A DNA stretch of 60,626 nucleotides from Aggregatilineales bacterium (lineage in GTDB: Bacteria; Chloroflexota; Anaerolineae; Aggregatilineales; Ch27): assembly GCA_029976005.1 (NCBI GenBank), contig JARKOQ010000150.1:1-60626 (forward strand), written 5' to 3'. Positions 28,770-36,126 of the stretch are shown here, one piece after another (the stretch's first letter is position 1; the number at the start of each line of letters is the position of its first letter). Under the pieces are notes generated by a model, which was not told the origin of the DNA, searched no databases, and saw only the letters and a list, made by a program, of their open reading frames with translations. A program made the position numbers and the translations under genes.

Positions 28770-29894
28770 CTCCGCCGCCCGCTTCTTCTCCAAAACAGCC
28801 CGGTACACGTCCAGCAGCTCGTCCATCATGACCGGCCAGCTCTGCGTCTCCGCGAACGCGCGCGCGGCCCGGCTCATCTCCTCGCGGCGACCCGGCGCGC
28901 TGACGATGGCCCGCACGCCGTCCACCAGCCCGGCCACGTCGTTGACGGCGAAGGTGTAGCCGGTCACGCCTTCCTGCACCACGTCAGTCACACCCCCCAC
29001 CCGCGCGGAGACGACCGGCAGCCCGGCCGCCATCGCCTCCACCACGACCAGTCCGAACGTCTCCAGGGCGGAGGTGAAGGCAAAGATGTCCGCGCTGGCA
29101 TAGGCCCGCGCCAGGTCTTCCCCGGTCAGGTAGCCCATGAACGTGACCGGCAGTCCGGCGAAGTGCTGTTCCAGGGCCGGACGGTGCGGGCCGTCGCCGA
29201 CGACCGCCAGCCGCGTGCCGGGGACCTGCTCCAGCACGGCCCGCATCTGCTCGATCTGCTTCTCCACGGAGACGCGCCCCACATAGAGCAGGACGGTGTC
29301 CTCCGGGTGACCGTCGCTCAGCGCGGCGCGCATGGCCTCATCCCGGTAACGGGGATGGAAGGCTTCGGCATCCACCCCGCGCCGCCACAGGCCCACCTTG
29401 CGCACCCCGTTGGCCTGCATCTCCTGCTGGATCAGCCTGGACGGAGCCAGGGTCGCATCCGCCCGGTTGAAGGTCAGCCGGGTCAGCAGCCAGGCAGCCG
29501 GCTCCAGAAAACCCAGGCCGTAGAAATGCGAGATGCGCATCAGGTCGATGTGAAACGAAGCCACCACCGGCACGCCCAGCCGCCGCGCCGTGAGCATCCC
29601 ACCCAGCCCGATCATCACCGGGTGGATGACGTGGATCAGGTCCGGCTGGAAGGCCTTCACCCGGCGATACGTGGTCGGCATCGGCAGGCCCAGACGCAGC
29701 TCCGGGTAGAACGGAGCCGGGACGCCCGGCACGCCGATCACCCGCGCGCCGGCATATTCCCGCACGCCGCGCTCGTGGGCGATCACCACCGCTTCGACTC
29801 CCCGGCGCTGGTAGTGCTCCAGGGTCAGACAAACCACTTTGACAATGCCATCGATTTTGGGAAGAAATGTTTCGGTGAATAGCGCGACGCGCAT
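28767..29894 (-). CDS. GT4-family glycosyltransferase
   Basis: Product of 375 aa with the GT-B fold. The N-domain starts RVALFTETFLPKIDGI. The C-domain has LLYVGRVSVEKQIE, GDGP, FTSALETFGLVVVEAMAAGLPVV (the E-x7-E motif) and VGGVTDVV. This is the pattern of retaining alpha-mannosyl/glucosyl transferases such as those that glycosylate lipids (GtfA/MgtA-like). ATG 29894 follows CCAGGAT. Substrate unproved. Confidence 0.92.
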   Translation of the reverse strand: MRVALFTETFLPKIDGIVKVVCLTLEHYQRRGVEAVVIAHERGVREYAGARVIGVPGVPAPFYPELRLGLPMPTTYRRVKAFQPDLIHVIHPVMIGLGGMLTARRLGVPVVASFHIDLMRISHFYGLGFLEPAAWLLTRLTFNRADATLAPSRLIQQEMQANGVRKVGLWRRGVDAEAFHPRYRDEAMRAALSDGHPEDTVLLYVGRVSVEKQIEQMRAVLEQVPGTRLAVVGDGPHRPALEQHFAGLPVTFMGYLTGEDLARAYASADIFAFTSALETFGLVVVEAMAAGLPVVSARVGGVTDVVQEGVTGYTFAVNDVAGLVDGVRAIVSAPGRREEMSRAARAFAETQSWPVMMDELLDVYRAVLEKKRAAE

Positions 29895-29993
29895 GATCGA
29901 TCCTGGCAGCCAGTCCGCCGCGAATGCAAGAGCCAAAACCCACCCAAAGATACCCCCCGCCGGGGGGAAATCAAACCCGCCAGGCGAACCCAT

Positions 29994-30181
29994 CAGGGCA
30001 ATCGCATCAAACGGAAAAGGCATCTCACCGCGGAGAACGCAGAGGAAAGACTTCACCGAGGAAGCCCTTTGGCCTCCGCGCCATCGCGACGCAAGATTTT
30101 CGATTTTTGCCTTTCTCCGCGCTTTTCCTTGGCGTTCCTGGCGTCTTGGCGGTTCGACTTGCTTTGGATGCGATTGCCCTG
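29994..30181. mobile_element. MITE-like element, copy B
   Basis: 188 bp. Left end CAGGGCAATCGCATCAAA (29994-30011); right end its complement with one inserted G (30163-30181). A perfect 10-bp direct repeat GCGAACCCAT touches both ends (29984-29993 and 30182-30191). About 85 bp of its right half matches the left half of copy A in reverse complement. No coding capacity. It accounts for most of the 29895-30257 gap between divergent genes. The last 60 bp of that gap presumably hold the radical-SAM promoter (TATATT near 30208). Confidence 0.8.
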
Positions 30182-30257
30182 GCGAACCCATTCGCCCACT
30201 TGAGGTTTATATTGAATGATGCACATGCGCCCTCGGGCATAAAAGGAGCACAGCCCG

Positions 30258-31739
30258 ATGAATATTCTGCTGGTTTACCCTGAGTTTCCCGACACGTTCT
30301 GGAGTTTCAAACACGCCCTCAAGTTCATCCGCCGCCGGTCGGTGTCGCCGCCGCTGGGCCTGCTGACCGTGGCCGCCATGCTGCCCCCCGACTGGAACAA
30401 GCGGCTGGTCGATCTCAACATCCAGTGGCTGAAGGCCGAAGACCTGCTGTGGGCCGATTACGTCTTCATCAGCGGGATGACCGTCCAGCGCGCCTCGGCC
30501 GAACAGGTCATCGCCCGCTGCAAGGCGCTGGGCGTGAAGGTCGTGGCCGGCGGGCCGCTGTTCACGATGGAGCCGGACGAGTTCCCGGACGTCGATCACT
30601 TCGTGCTGAACGAGGCCGAGCTGACCCTGCCCCCCTTCCTGGCCGACCTGGAACGGGGCACGCTCCAACGGACGTATACCACGACCGAGTATGCCGACAT
30701 CCAGCAAACGCCGGTGCCGATGTGGAGCCTGGTCGAGATGGATCGCTACGCCACGCTCAACATCCAGTTCTCGCGCGGCTGCCCGTACAACTGTGATTTC
30801 TGCAACGTCACCGCCCTGCTTGGCCATCGCCCGCGCACCAAGACCACGGCCCAGATCATCGCCGAGCTGGACAGCATGTACGCCCAGGGTTGGCGGCAGA
30901 GCGTCTTTTTCGTCGATGACAACCTGATCGGCAATAAGAGGTATCTCAAGCACGATCTGTTGCCCGCCCTGATCGCATGGCGGCAGGACAAACCCAGCAT
31001 TACCTTCAATACCGAGGTCTCGATCAACCTGGCCGACGACCCGGAGCTGCTCGACCTGATGGCGCGGGCGGGATTCACGTCCGTGTTCATCGGGATCGAG
31101 ACCCCGGAGGAAGACAGCCTGGCCGAATGCAGCAAGAAGCAGAACCTCAAGCGCGACCTGGTGGAAGACGTGCGCCGCATCCAGCGGGCGGGCCTCCAGG
31201 TCCAGGCCGGGTTCATCGTCGGTTTCGACAGCGACACGCCCTCGACCTTCCAGCGCCAGATCGATTTCATCCAGAAAAGCGGGATCGTCACGGCCATGGT
31301 CGGCCTGCTGCAAGCGCCGCCCGGCACGCAGCTCTACGCGCGCCTCAAGGAGCAGGGCCGCCTGCGCGAGAACAGCCTGTCCGGCGATAATGTGGACGGC
31401 AGCACCAACATCGTCCCGGCCATGCCGATCGACCTGCTCAAGGAAGGCTACCGGCGCATCCTGGGCTACATCTACGCGCCGGAGGCCTACTACCGCCGCG
31501 TGCGGACCTTCCTGGAGGAGTACCAGCCGCCCAAGATCAAGGCCCCGCTGGAGCGCGAGCACATCCGGGCCTTCTTCCGGTCGATCTACGTGCTGGGGAT
31601 CAAGGGCCAGGAACGCGTGGAGTACTGGCGGCTGCTCGGCTGGACGCTGATCCGGCGGCCGCGCTCGTTCCCGATGGCCGTCACGCTGGCGATCTACGGC
31701 TACCACTTCCGCACGGTGTGCGAGATGAATGTGCTGTAA
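30258..31739 (+). CDS. B12-binding domain radical SAM protein (HpnP/DUF4070-like)
   Basis: Product of 493 aa. Residues 1-140 form a cobalamin-binding-like Rossmann domain (LLVYPEFPDTFWSFKHAL, PPLGLLTVAAMLP), though the DxHxxG His is not evident. The radical-SAM core follows, with cluster Cys in RGCPYNCDFCNV (Cx3Cx2C), a FVDDN strand and GIETPEE. A C-terminal helical region fits DUF4070. The opening segment resembles HpnP, the hopanoid C-2 methylase, but this family has many paralogues with other substrates. AAAGGAGCA precedes ATG 30258. Confidence 0.85.
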   Translation: MNILLVYPEFPDTFWSFKHALKFIRRRSVSPPLGLLTVAAMLPPDWNKRLVDLNIQWLKAEDLLWADYVFISGMTVQRASAEQVIARCKALGVKVVAGGPLFTMEPDEFPDVDHFVLNEAELTLPPFLADLERGTLQRTYTTTEYADIQQTPVPMWSLVEMDRYATLNIQFSRGCPYNCDFCNVTALLGHRPRTKTTAQIIAELDSMYAQGWRQSVFFVDDNLIGNKRYLKHDLLPALIAWRQDKPSITFNTEVSINLADDPELLDLMARAGFTSVFIGIETPEEDSLAECSKKQNLKRDLVEDVRRIQRAGLQVQAGFIVGFDSDTPSTFQRQIDFIQKSGIVTAMVGLLQAPPGTQLYARLKEQGRLRENSLSGDNVDGSTNIVPAMPIDLLKEGYRRILGYIYAPEAYYRRVRTFLEEYQPPKIKAPLEREHIRAFFRSIYVLGIKGQERVEYWRLLGWTLIRRPRSFPMAVTLAIYGYHFRTVCEMNVL

Positions 31740-31814
31740 CCTCACCCCCGCCTCGCTTCGCTCGTCTCCCCCTCTCCACTCCACAGTGTGGAGAGGGGGC
31801 CGGGGGGTGAGGTT
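31738..31814. repeat. REP-like palindrome (AACCTCACCCC...GGGGTGAGGTT)
   Basis: Nested inverted repeat with an inner CCCCTCTCCACTCCACAGTG / TGGAGAGGGGG hairpin. It starts inside the stop codon of the radical SAM gene and sits between convergent genes, where it can act as a terminator. Second copy at 46707-46779. Confidence 0.85.
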
Positions 31815-31831
31815 ACACGACGGACGCGGAA

Positions 31832-33079
31832 TTACACCATCTCGATCACGGTCGACTCGCCCTGGCCGACGCCGACGCACAGGGTCGCCAGGCCGTAGCG
31901 CATCGCCGCGCCGGACGCCTTGCGGCGCTTCATCTCGTGCAGCAGCGTGGTCAGGATGCGCGCCCCGGAGCAGCCCAGCGGATGCCCCAGCGCGATCGCG
32001 CCGCCGTTGACGTTGGTGATCTCTGGCCGCAGGCCCAGTTCGCGCATCACCGCCAGGGATTGCACCGCGAACGCTTCGTTCAACTCGACCAGGTCGATGT
32101 CCTCGATCGCCAACCCGGCGCGCTGCAAGACCTTGCGCGTGGCCGGGACCGGGCCGAGGCCCATCAAACGCGGGTCGAGACCCGCCGCCGCGCTCGCCAC
32201 CCAGCGGGCCAGCGGTTGGACGCCCAACTCGGCGGCTTTTTCGGCGCTCATCAGCAGCAGGGCCGCCGCGCCGTCGTTGAGGCCGCTGGCGTTGCCCGCC
32301 GTGACCGTCCCCCCGGCGCGAAAGACCGGCTTCAGTTTCGCAAGCTGCTCCGGCGTCGTTTCCAATACGGCGACGCCATCCTCCCAGTGGTAGCGGGGAT
32401 GTTCGTCGTGCTCGACCCACACGGGGTCGCCCTTGCGCTGCGGGATCGGCACCGGGGCGATCTCGTCCCGGAAGCGGCCGGTGTTGATCGACTCCACCGC
32501 GCGGCGCTGGCTCTCGTAGGCGAAGGCGTCCTGTTCCTCGCGCGTGATCTTCGGCTCCACCTGCTCGTAGATGTTCTCGGCCGTCTCGCCCATCGCCTCC
32601 AGCGGGAACATGGCTTCCAGCTTCGGGTTGGGGAAGCGCCAGCCGAAGGACGTGTCCCAGGCGGTGACGTTGCCGACCGGCCAGCCATTGGGACTCTTGG
32701 GGACGGCATACGGGCCGCGACTCATGCTCTCCACGCCGCCCGCGATGTAGACGTCGCCTTCGCCGGCCTTGATGGCGCGGGCGGCCATATTGACCGCATT
32801 GAGGCCGCTGGCGCACAGCCGGTTGAGCGTGACGGCCGCCACGCTGTGCGGGAAGCCGGCCAGCAGCACGCCCATGCGGGCCACGTTGCGGTTGTCCTCC
32901 CCGGCCTGGTTGGCGCAGCCCATGGTCACTTCCTCAACCAGCGCCGGATCGATCCCGGTTCGTTCGACCAGGGCCTTGAGGACGTGGGCCACCAGGTCAT
33001 CCGGGCGGACGGCGCTCAAGACGCCGCCCACGCGCCCAATCGGGGTGCGCAGCGCGTCGACGATCACGACTTCGGGCAT
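31832..33079 (-). CDS. thiolase family acetyl-CoA acyltransferase
   Basis: Product of 415 aa. The nucleophile Cys lies in [12 protein letters not shown], the His in [17 protein letters not shown] and the second Cys in [11 protein letters not shown], so the active site is complete. [16 protein letters not shown] is also typical of beta-ketoadipyl-CoA thiolases, while fatty-acid beta-oxidation thiolases are equally possible. ATG 33079 has AAGGAG seven bases upstream. TATAAT at 33139-33134 is a likely -10 box. It stands alone, with no other beta-oxidation gene beside it. Confidence 0.93.
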   Translation of the reverse strand: MPEVVIVDALRTPIGRVGGVLSAVRPDDLVAHVLKALVERTGIDPALVEEVTMGCANQAGEDNRNVARMGVLLAGFPHSVAAVTLNRLCASGLNAVNMAARAIKAGEGDVYIAGGVESMSRGPYAVPKSPNGWPVGNVTAWDTSFGWRFPNPKLEAMFPLEAMGETAENIYEQVEPKITREEQDAFAYESQRRAVESINTGRFRDEIAPVPIPQRKGDPVWVEHDEHPRYHWEDGVAVLETTPEQLAKLKPVFRAGGTVTAGNASGLNDGAAALLLMSAEKAAELGVQPLARWVASAAAGLDPRLMGLGPVPATRKVLQRAGLAIEDIDLVELNEAFAVQSLAVMRELGLRPEITNVNGGAIALGHPLGCSGARILTTLLHEMKRRKASGAAMRYGLATLCVGVGQGESTVIEMV

Positions 33080-33215
33080 GGAGAGACTCCTTGGTGAGAG
33101 TGGCCGATGTAGGTTATTGATTGGTTCTAAAAGATTATAGAGCCGGATCCACCACCTGACGATACGGCGGCACTGCAATGCCATGTTCTGCTTTCAATAC
33201 AGCCATTTGTGGATA

Positions 33216-33243
33216 TTGCGTTTGGTCTCACCCAGAGTATCAT
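33216..33243 (+). promoter_or_regulatory. promoter of the low-GC membrane-anchored gene
   Basis: TTGCGT (33216-33221), 16-bp spacer, TATCAT (33238-33243), 30 bp before the chosen start. Confidence 0.45.
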
Positions 33244-33272
33244 ATTAACCATGGATGTTTTTCGGGGGGAAC

Positions 33273-33911
33273 ATGTCCAAAACTTCTAGTTTCATCGTGG
33301 AGATAGTGATTGGTGTAATTGTCGCCATCTTGGTGGTATTCCTAATTCAGCAAGGACGTCTTATCTCACCAGAACCCTATTTTGTCGTCGACAATCAACT
33401 GCTACGTCCGGTGAATATTTATGTGGATGAAGCATTCCGAGGAGAAGTGGATTCCCAATCTTTACGAACATTCTTGATCGACAGCTACCCTGTGAGAGTC
33501 CGGTTCGAGGTGGTCAGGTTTCAGATGTCCAATGGCACCCTGCTTGGGGATTCCATGACAGGACATTTCACATATGGGGTCAATACCGGGGAAACGATCA
33601 CCGTAGACAATACCATTGGCGACAACCTGTACTTCTACCCTATGATTACCAATCAGAATAACCTGACATGCGAATTTGCGGTGAATGCCGGTGGTGGATC
33701 CGAAAACCGCCCCGGCGCATATCTTCCGGCGTACTCATCCCGTGTAGCATTTGGCTACTACAGACTCTATTCGAATTCGAACATAACGCTTTACTGCAAC
33801 AATGGCCGTACCTATTGGTGGGGAACTGAGCCTGGAAAACCATCGGGCACTTCACTGATCCCCTCTGTTCAGGCAGGAACTGGCGTATACGATATCACGT
33901 TAAATCCATAG
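33273..33911 (+). CDS. membrane-anchored protein of unknown function, low GC
   Basis: Product of 212 aa. One N-terminal membrane helix (residues 8-25, VEIVIGVIVAILVVFLI) and a beta-rich, Asn/Thr/Tyr-rich exterior with two Cys (LTCEF and LYCNN) that could form a disulfide. No family recognised. GC is clearly below its neighbours, with many A/T third positions, so recent acquisition is likely. ATG 33273 is close behind GGGGGGA; ATG 33255 is an alternative. Confidence 0.65.
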   Translation: MSKTSSFIVEIVIGVIVAILVVFLIQQGRLISPEPYFVVDNQLLRPVNIYVDEAFRGEVDSQSLRTFLIDSYPVRVRFEVVRFQMSNGTLLGDSMTGHFTYGVNTGETITVDNTIGDNLYFYPMITNQNNLTCEFAVNAGGGSENRPGAYLPAYSSRVAFGYYRLYSNSNITLYCNNGRTYWWGTEPGKPSGTSLIPSVQAGTGVYDITLNP

Positions 33912-33986
33912 TGGATTCCCCAGTCACCGTCCTATGAGCACCTGACCTGGCTGGCTGTGGCAGTTCCGGCGTTATGGGTAGGGCGC

Positions 33987-34484
33987 TCAACCCAGCCGCA
34001 GGATCGCTTCCTCGACTTCTTCGCCGCGCCCGTTGGCGTAGCCCCGATCTTCTCCGACAACCACGAAGCCGTTCTTTTCGAGCACCCGGATCGAACCGAG
34101 GTTGTCCTTGGCCGCACGGGCATACAACGGGCGTAGCGTAACGATTTTCAGGAAGGCGGCCAGCCCGGCGGTCGCGATTCCCCGGCCCCAGAATGCCCGG
34201 CCGAGCCAGTAACTCACCTGGGGCTGATCGAACATCTCGAAGTGGGCCAGCGATCCGGCGACCTGCCCGTCCACCAGGATCGTCCGCAGGATGATTCGCT
34301 CGTTCCCCCGGATGCGCGCCCAGTGGGCATTGAACGCGGCCCGGTCGGCTGGGTCCTCGGCGGTGAAGGCCGCCATATGGATCGCTTCCGGGTCCTGCTC
34401 GAAGGCGAAGAAGATCGGCAGGTCGGCGTCCTCCACCGGGCGGAGGGTCACACGGTCGGGCGAAATCGGGGCAGCGGCGGGCAT
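33987..34484 (-). CDS. GNAT family N-acetyltransferase (RimJ/RimL-like)
   Basis: Product of 165 aa. It starts with VTLRPVEDADLPIFFAFEQDP, and the acetyl-CoA loop is YWLGRAFWGRGIAT with ALKDNLGSIRVLEKNGF-like C-terminus (here AAKDNLGSIRVLEKNGF). This pattern matches RimJ/RimL-type acetyltransferases of amino groups. GGAGGAATCCCGCC leads to ATG 34484. Confidence 0.9.
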   Translation of the reverse strand: MPAAAPISPDRVTLRPVEDADLPIFFAFEQDPEAIHMAAFTAEDPADRAAFNAHWARIRGNERIILRTILVDGQVAGSLAHFEMFDQPQVSYWLGRAFWGRGIATAGLAAFLKIVTLRPLYARAAKDNLGSIRVLEKNGFVVVGEDRGYANGRGEEVEEAILRLG

Positions 34485-34598
34485 GGCGGGATTCCTCCGG
34501 TTCGTGGGCTATGTGGCTGAGTACCAATCACCGCGCACTTGGCGTGGCATCGGTTAGAACATATACTCTGATTGTGCCACCGTAGCGAGGAGAACGCC

Positions 34599-35000
34599 AT
34601 GCGCCTGTACGTGACCGCCACTTTCAAAGGGACCGATAACCGGGCCGAGATCGAAAGGCTGTGCAAGCTCGTCCGGCAGGCGGGCTGGGAAGATTTCTGC
34701 TTCGCCCGCGACGTGGAGGGCTGGAAGCACGTCTTCGACGATCCGGGCACGCTGATGCAGCGCTCGCTGCGCGAGATCATGGTCGCCGATGCCCTGCTGC
34801 TGGATATGACCACCCAGCCGACCGGGCGCGCGATCGAAGCCGGGATGGCCTATGCCACCGGGCGGCGCGTGATCGTGATCATGCAGCGCGGCACGCCGAT
34901 CAAGGATACCGTGCGCGGCGTCGCCGACGCCGTGATCGAGTACGACGCGCTGGAAGACATCGTCGCGCCGCTGGCAAGATTGCGTATGGAGTGGGCGTAG
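34599..35000 (+). CDS. nucleoside 2-deoxyribosyltransferase-like protein
   Basis: Product of 133 aa. The order LYVTATFKGTDN, helix, LREIMVADALLLDMT and GRAIEAGMAYATGRRVIVI matches the nucleoside deoxyribosyltransferase/DUF family, with Glu of AIEAG as the likely nucleophile and Asp of LLLDM binding substrate. Members hydrolyse or exchange N-glycosidic bonds of nucleosides or nucleotides. AGGAG stands eight bases before ATG 34599. First gene of a run of small plus-strand genes. Confidence 0.75.
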   Translation: MRLYVTATFKGTDNRAEIERLCKLVRQAGWEDFCFARDVEGWKHVFDDPGTLMQRSLREIMVADALLLDMTTQPTGRAIEAGMAYATGRRVIVIMQRGTPIKDTVRGVADAVIEYDALEDIVAPLARLRMEWA

Positions 35001-35054
35001 TCAACTCATCCCCGTGGCTACACGGGTACACCATCCCGATGGCTGAAGACGACT

Positions 35055-35360
35055 GTGGATACTGATACAATAAGATCAGCGTTTGCCGAAGGAAACTACC
35101 TGTTCACCGAACATGCGGCCCGGCGAACACTTCAGAGACGAATCAGCCGGGAAGAAATCGAACAGGCCATCGCACGATGTGAAATTATCGAAGTTTACCC
35201 GGACGACAAGTACGGGCCTTCCTGTCTTTTACTTGGGGCAACTGATGGCGGGCGTATGCTCCATATTCTCGTGAGCTATCCGCCACCTATTGTCAAAATC
35301 GTGACCTTGTATGAGCCCGATCCGGATGAATGGGATAATTATCGGATACGAAAGGTCTAG
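35055..35360 (+). CDS. DUF4258 family protein, probable toxin of a toxin-antitoxin pair
   Basis: Product of 101 aa from GTG 35055. F-TEHAARRTLQRRISREEIEQAI is the DUF4258 hallmark, and HILVSYPPPIVKIVTLYEPD follows. DUF4258 proteins resemble RelE/MqsR-type RNases and are usually paired with zinc-finger YgiT/MqsA-type antitoxins, as here (next gene starts one base after this stop). GC is lower than in the flanking genes. The start is uncertain because no strong SD is seen. Confidence 0.8.
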   Translation: MDTDTIRSAFAEGNYLFTEHAARRTLQRRISREEIEQAIARCEIIEVYPDDKYGPSCLLLGATDGGRMLHILVSYPPPIVKIVTLYEPDPDEWDNYRIRKV

Positions 35361-35361
35361 C

Positions 35362-35601
35362 ATGATTCCACATCAGTGCAGTGTATGTCAGGGAGAACTG
35401 GAAAAGCGACCGGGTACATTTACCTCATGGATCGATGACCGTCTCGTCGTGATCGAAAACGTACCGGCGCTGGTCTGCAAACAATGTGGCGAAACCTACT
35501 ATGAGCCCGATATTGTTGAGCGAATCCAGAAATTGGTCTGGTCCGGAGTCAAACCCACCCGCACCGTCGAAACACCGGTCTATGACCTGAATGCGGCCTA
35601 A
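35362..35601 (+). CDS. YgiT-type zinc-finger protein, probable antitoxin
   Basis: Product of 79 aa. Two CxxC pairs (QCSVCQG and VCKQCGE) bind zinc, and the pattern VIENVPALVCKQCGETYYEPDIVERIQ is the YgiT/MqsA N-terminal domain. The HTH half present in full MqsA is missing, which is usual for partners of DUF4258. It is coupled to the toxin gene. Confidence 0.85.
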   Translation: MIPHQCSVCQGELEKRPGTFTSWIDDRLVVIENVPALVCKQCGETYYEPDIVERIQKLVWSGVKPTRTVETPVYDLNAA

Positions 35602-35607
35602 ACGACT

Positions 35608-36021
35608 ATGGACATGTTCACCCCGCCCGAACCCGAACGCTTCAATCCCATCGTGTGGGAGATCGTGCGCCAGATTCCGCATGGCAGGGTCAGCAGCTAC
35701 GGCCAGATCGCCAGCATGATCCCCCCGCCGCCCGGCGTCGATCCGGTGGCCTACATCCACGTCCGCGCCCGCTGGGTGGGCACGGCCATGCGCGTCTCGG
35801 TCGGCAGCGGCATCCCCTGGCACCGCGTGATCAACAGCCAGGGCACGATCAGCGCCCTGCCCCAGCCCGGCGCGCGCGACGAGCAGCGCGCCCGCCTGGA
35901 AGCCGAGGGCATCGTCTTCGACACACTGGACAAGGTCAACTTCAAGGTCTGCGGCTGGGCCGGGCCGGACGCGGCCTGGCTCGACGCCCACGGCCTCCTG
36001 CCGCCCAAGAAGCTGAAATAG
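35608..36021 (+). CDS. alkyltransferase-like (ATL) DNA-binding protein, MGMT family
   Basis: Product of 137 aa. Helix-turn-helix region VWEIVRQIPHGRVSSYGQIA and the sequence GIPWHRVINSQG, where MGMT has PCHRV. Replacement of the acceptor Cys by Trp is the mark of ATL proteins, which bind O6-alkylguanine and hand it to nucleotide excision repair instead of repairing it. It starts 6 bp after the YgiT gene. Confidence 0.9.
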   Translation: MDMFTPPEPERFNPIVWEIVRQIPHGRVSSYGQIASMIPPPPGVDPVAYIHVRARWVGTAMRVSVGSGIPWHRVINSQGTISALPQPGARDEQRARLEAEGIVFDTLDKVNFKVCGWAGPDAAWLDAHGLLPPKKLK

Positions 36022-36126
36022 AAGCGTCCAAGCGTCAGGCGTCCAAGCGGCAAGAAAAAGCAGCGCGGCTCGATGGGCTACGCTGCTTCTTTGACGCTTC
36101 GGCGCTTGTCGCTTCGACGCTTGCCG
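36022..36126. repeat. heptamer repeats flanking a terminator hairpin
   Basis: GAAGCGTCCAAGCGTC-type heptamers on the left face TTCGACGCTT-type heptamers on the right. In the centre AAGCAGCG (36058-36065) pairs with CGCTGCTT (36081-36088), with A5 before and CTTT after. It separates convergent genes and probably terminates both. Confidence 0.7.

Noticed and set aside
30207..32816. 869-codon minus-strand frame covering radical SAM and thiolase genes
   Set aside because: Its parts are shadows of two real genes joined through the REP repeat.
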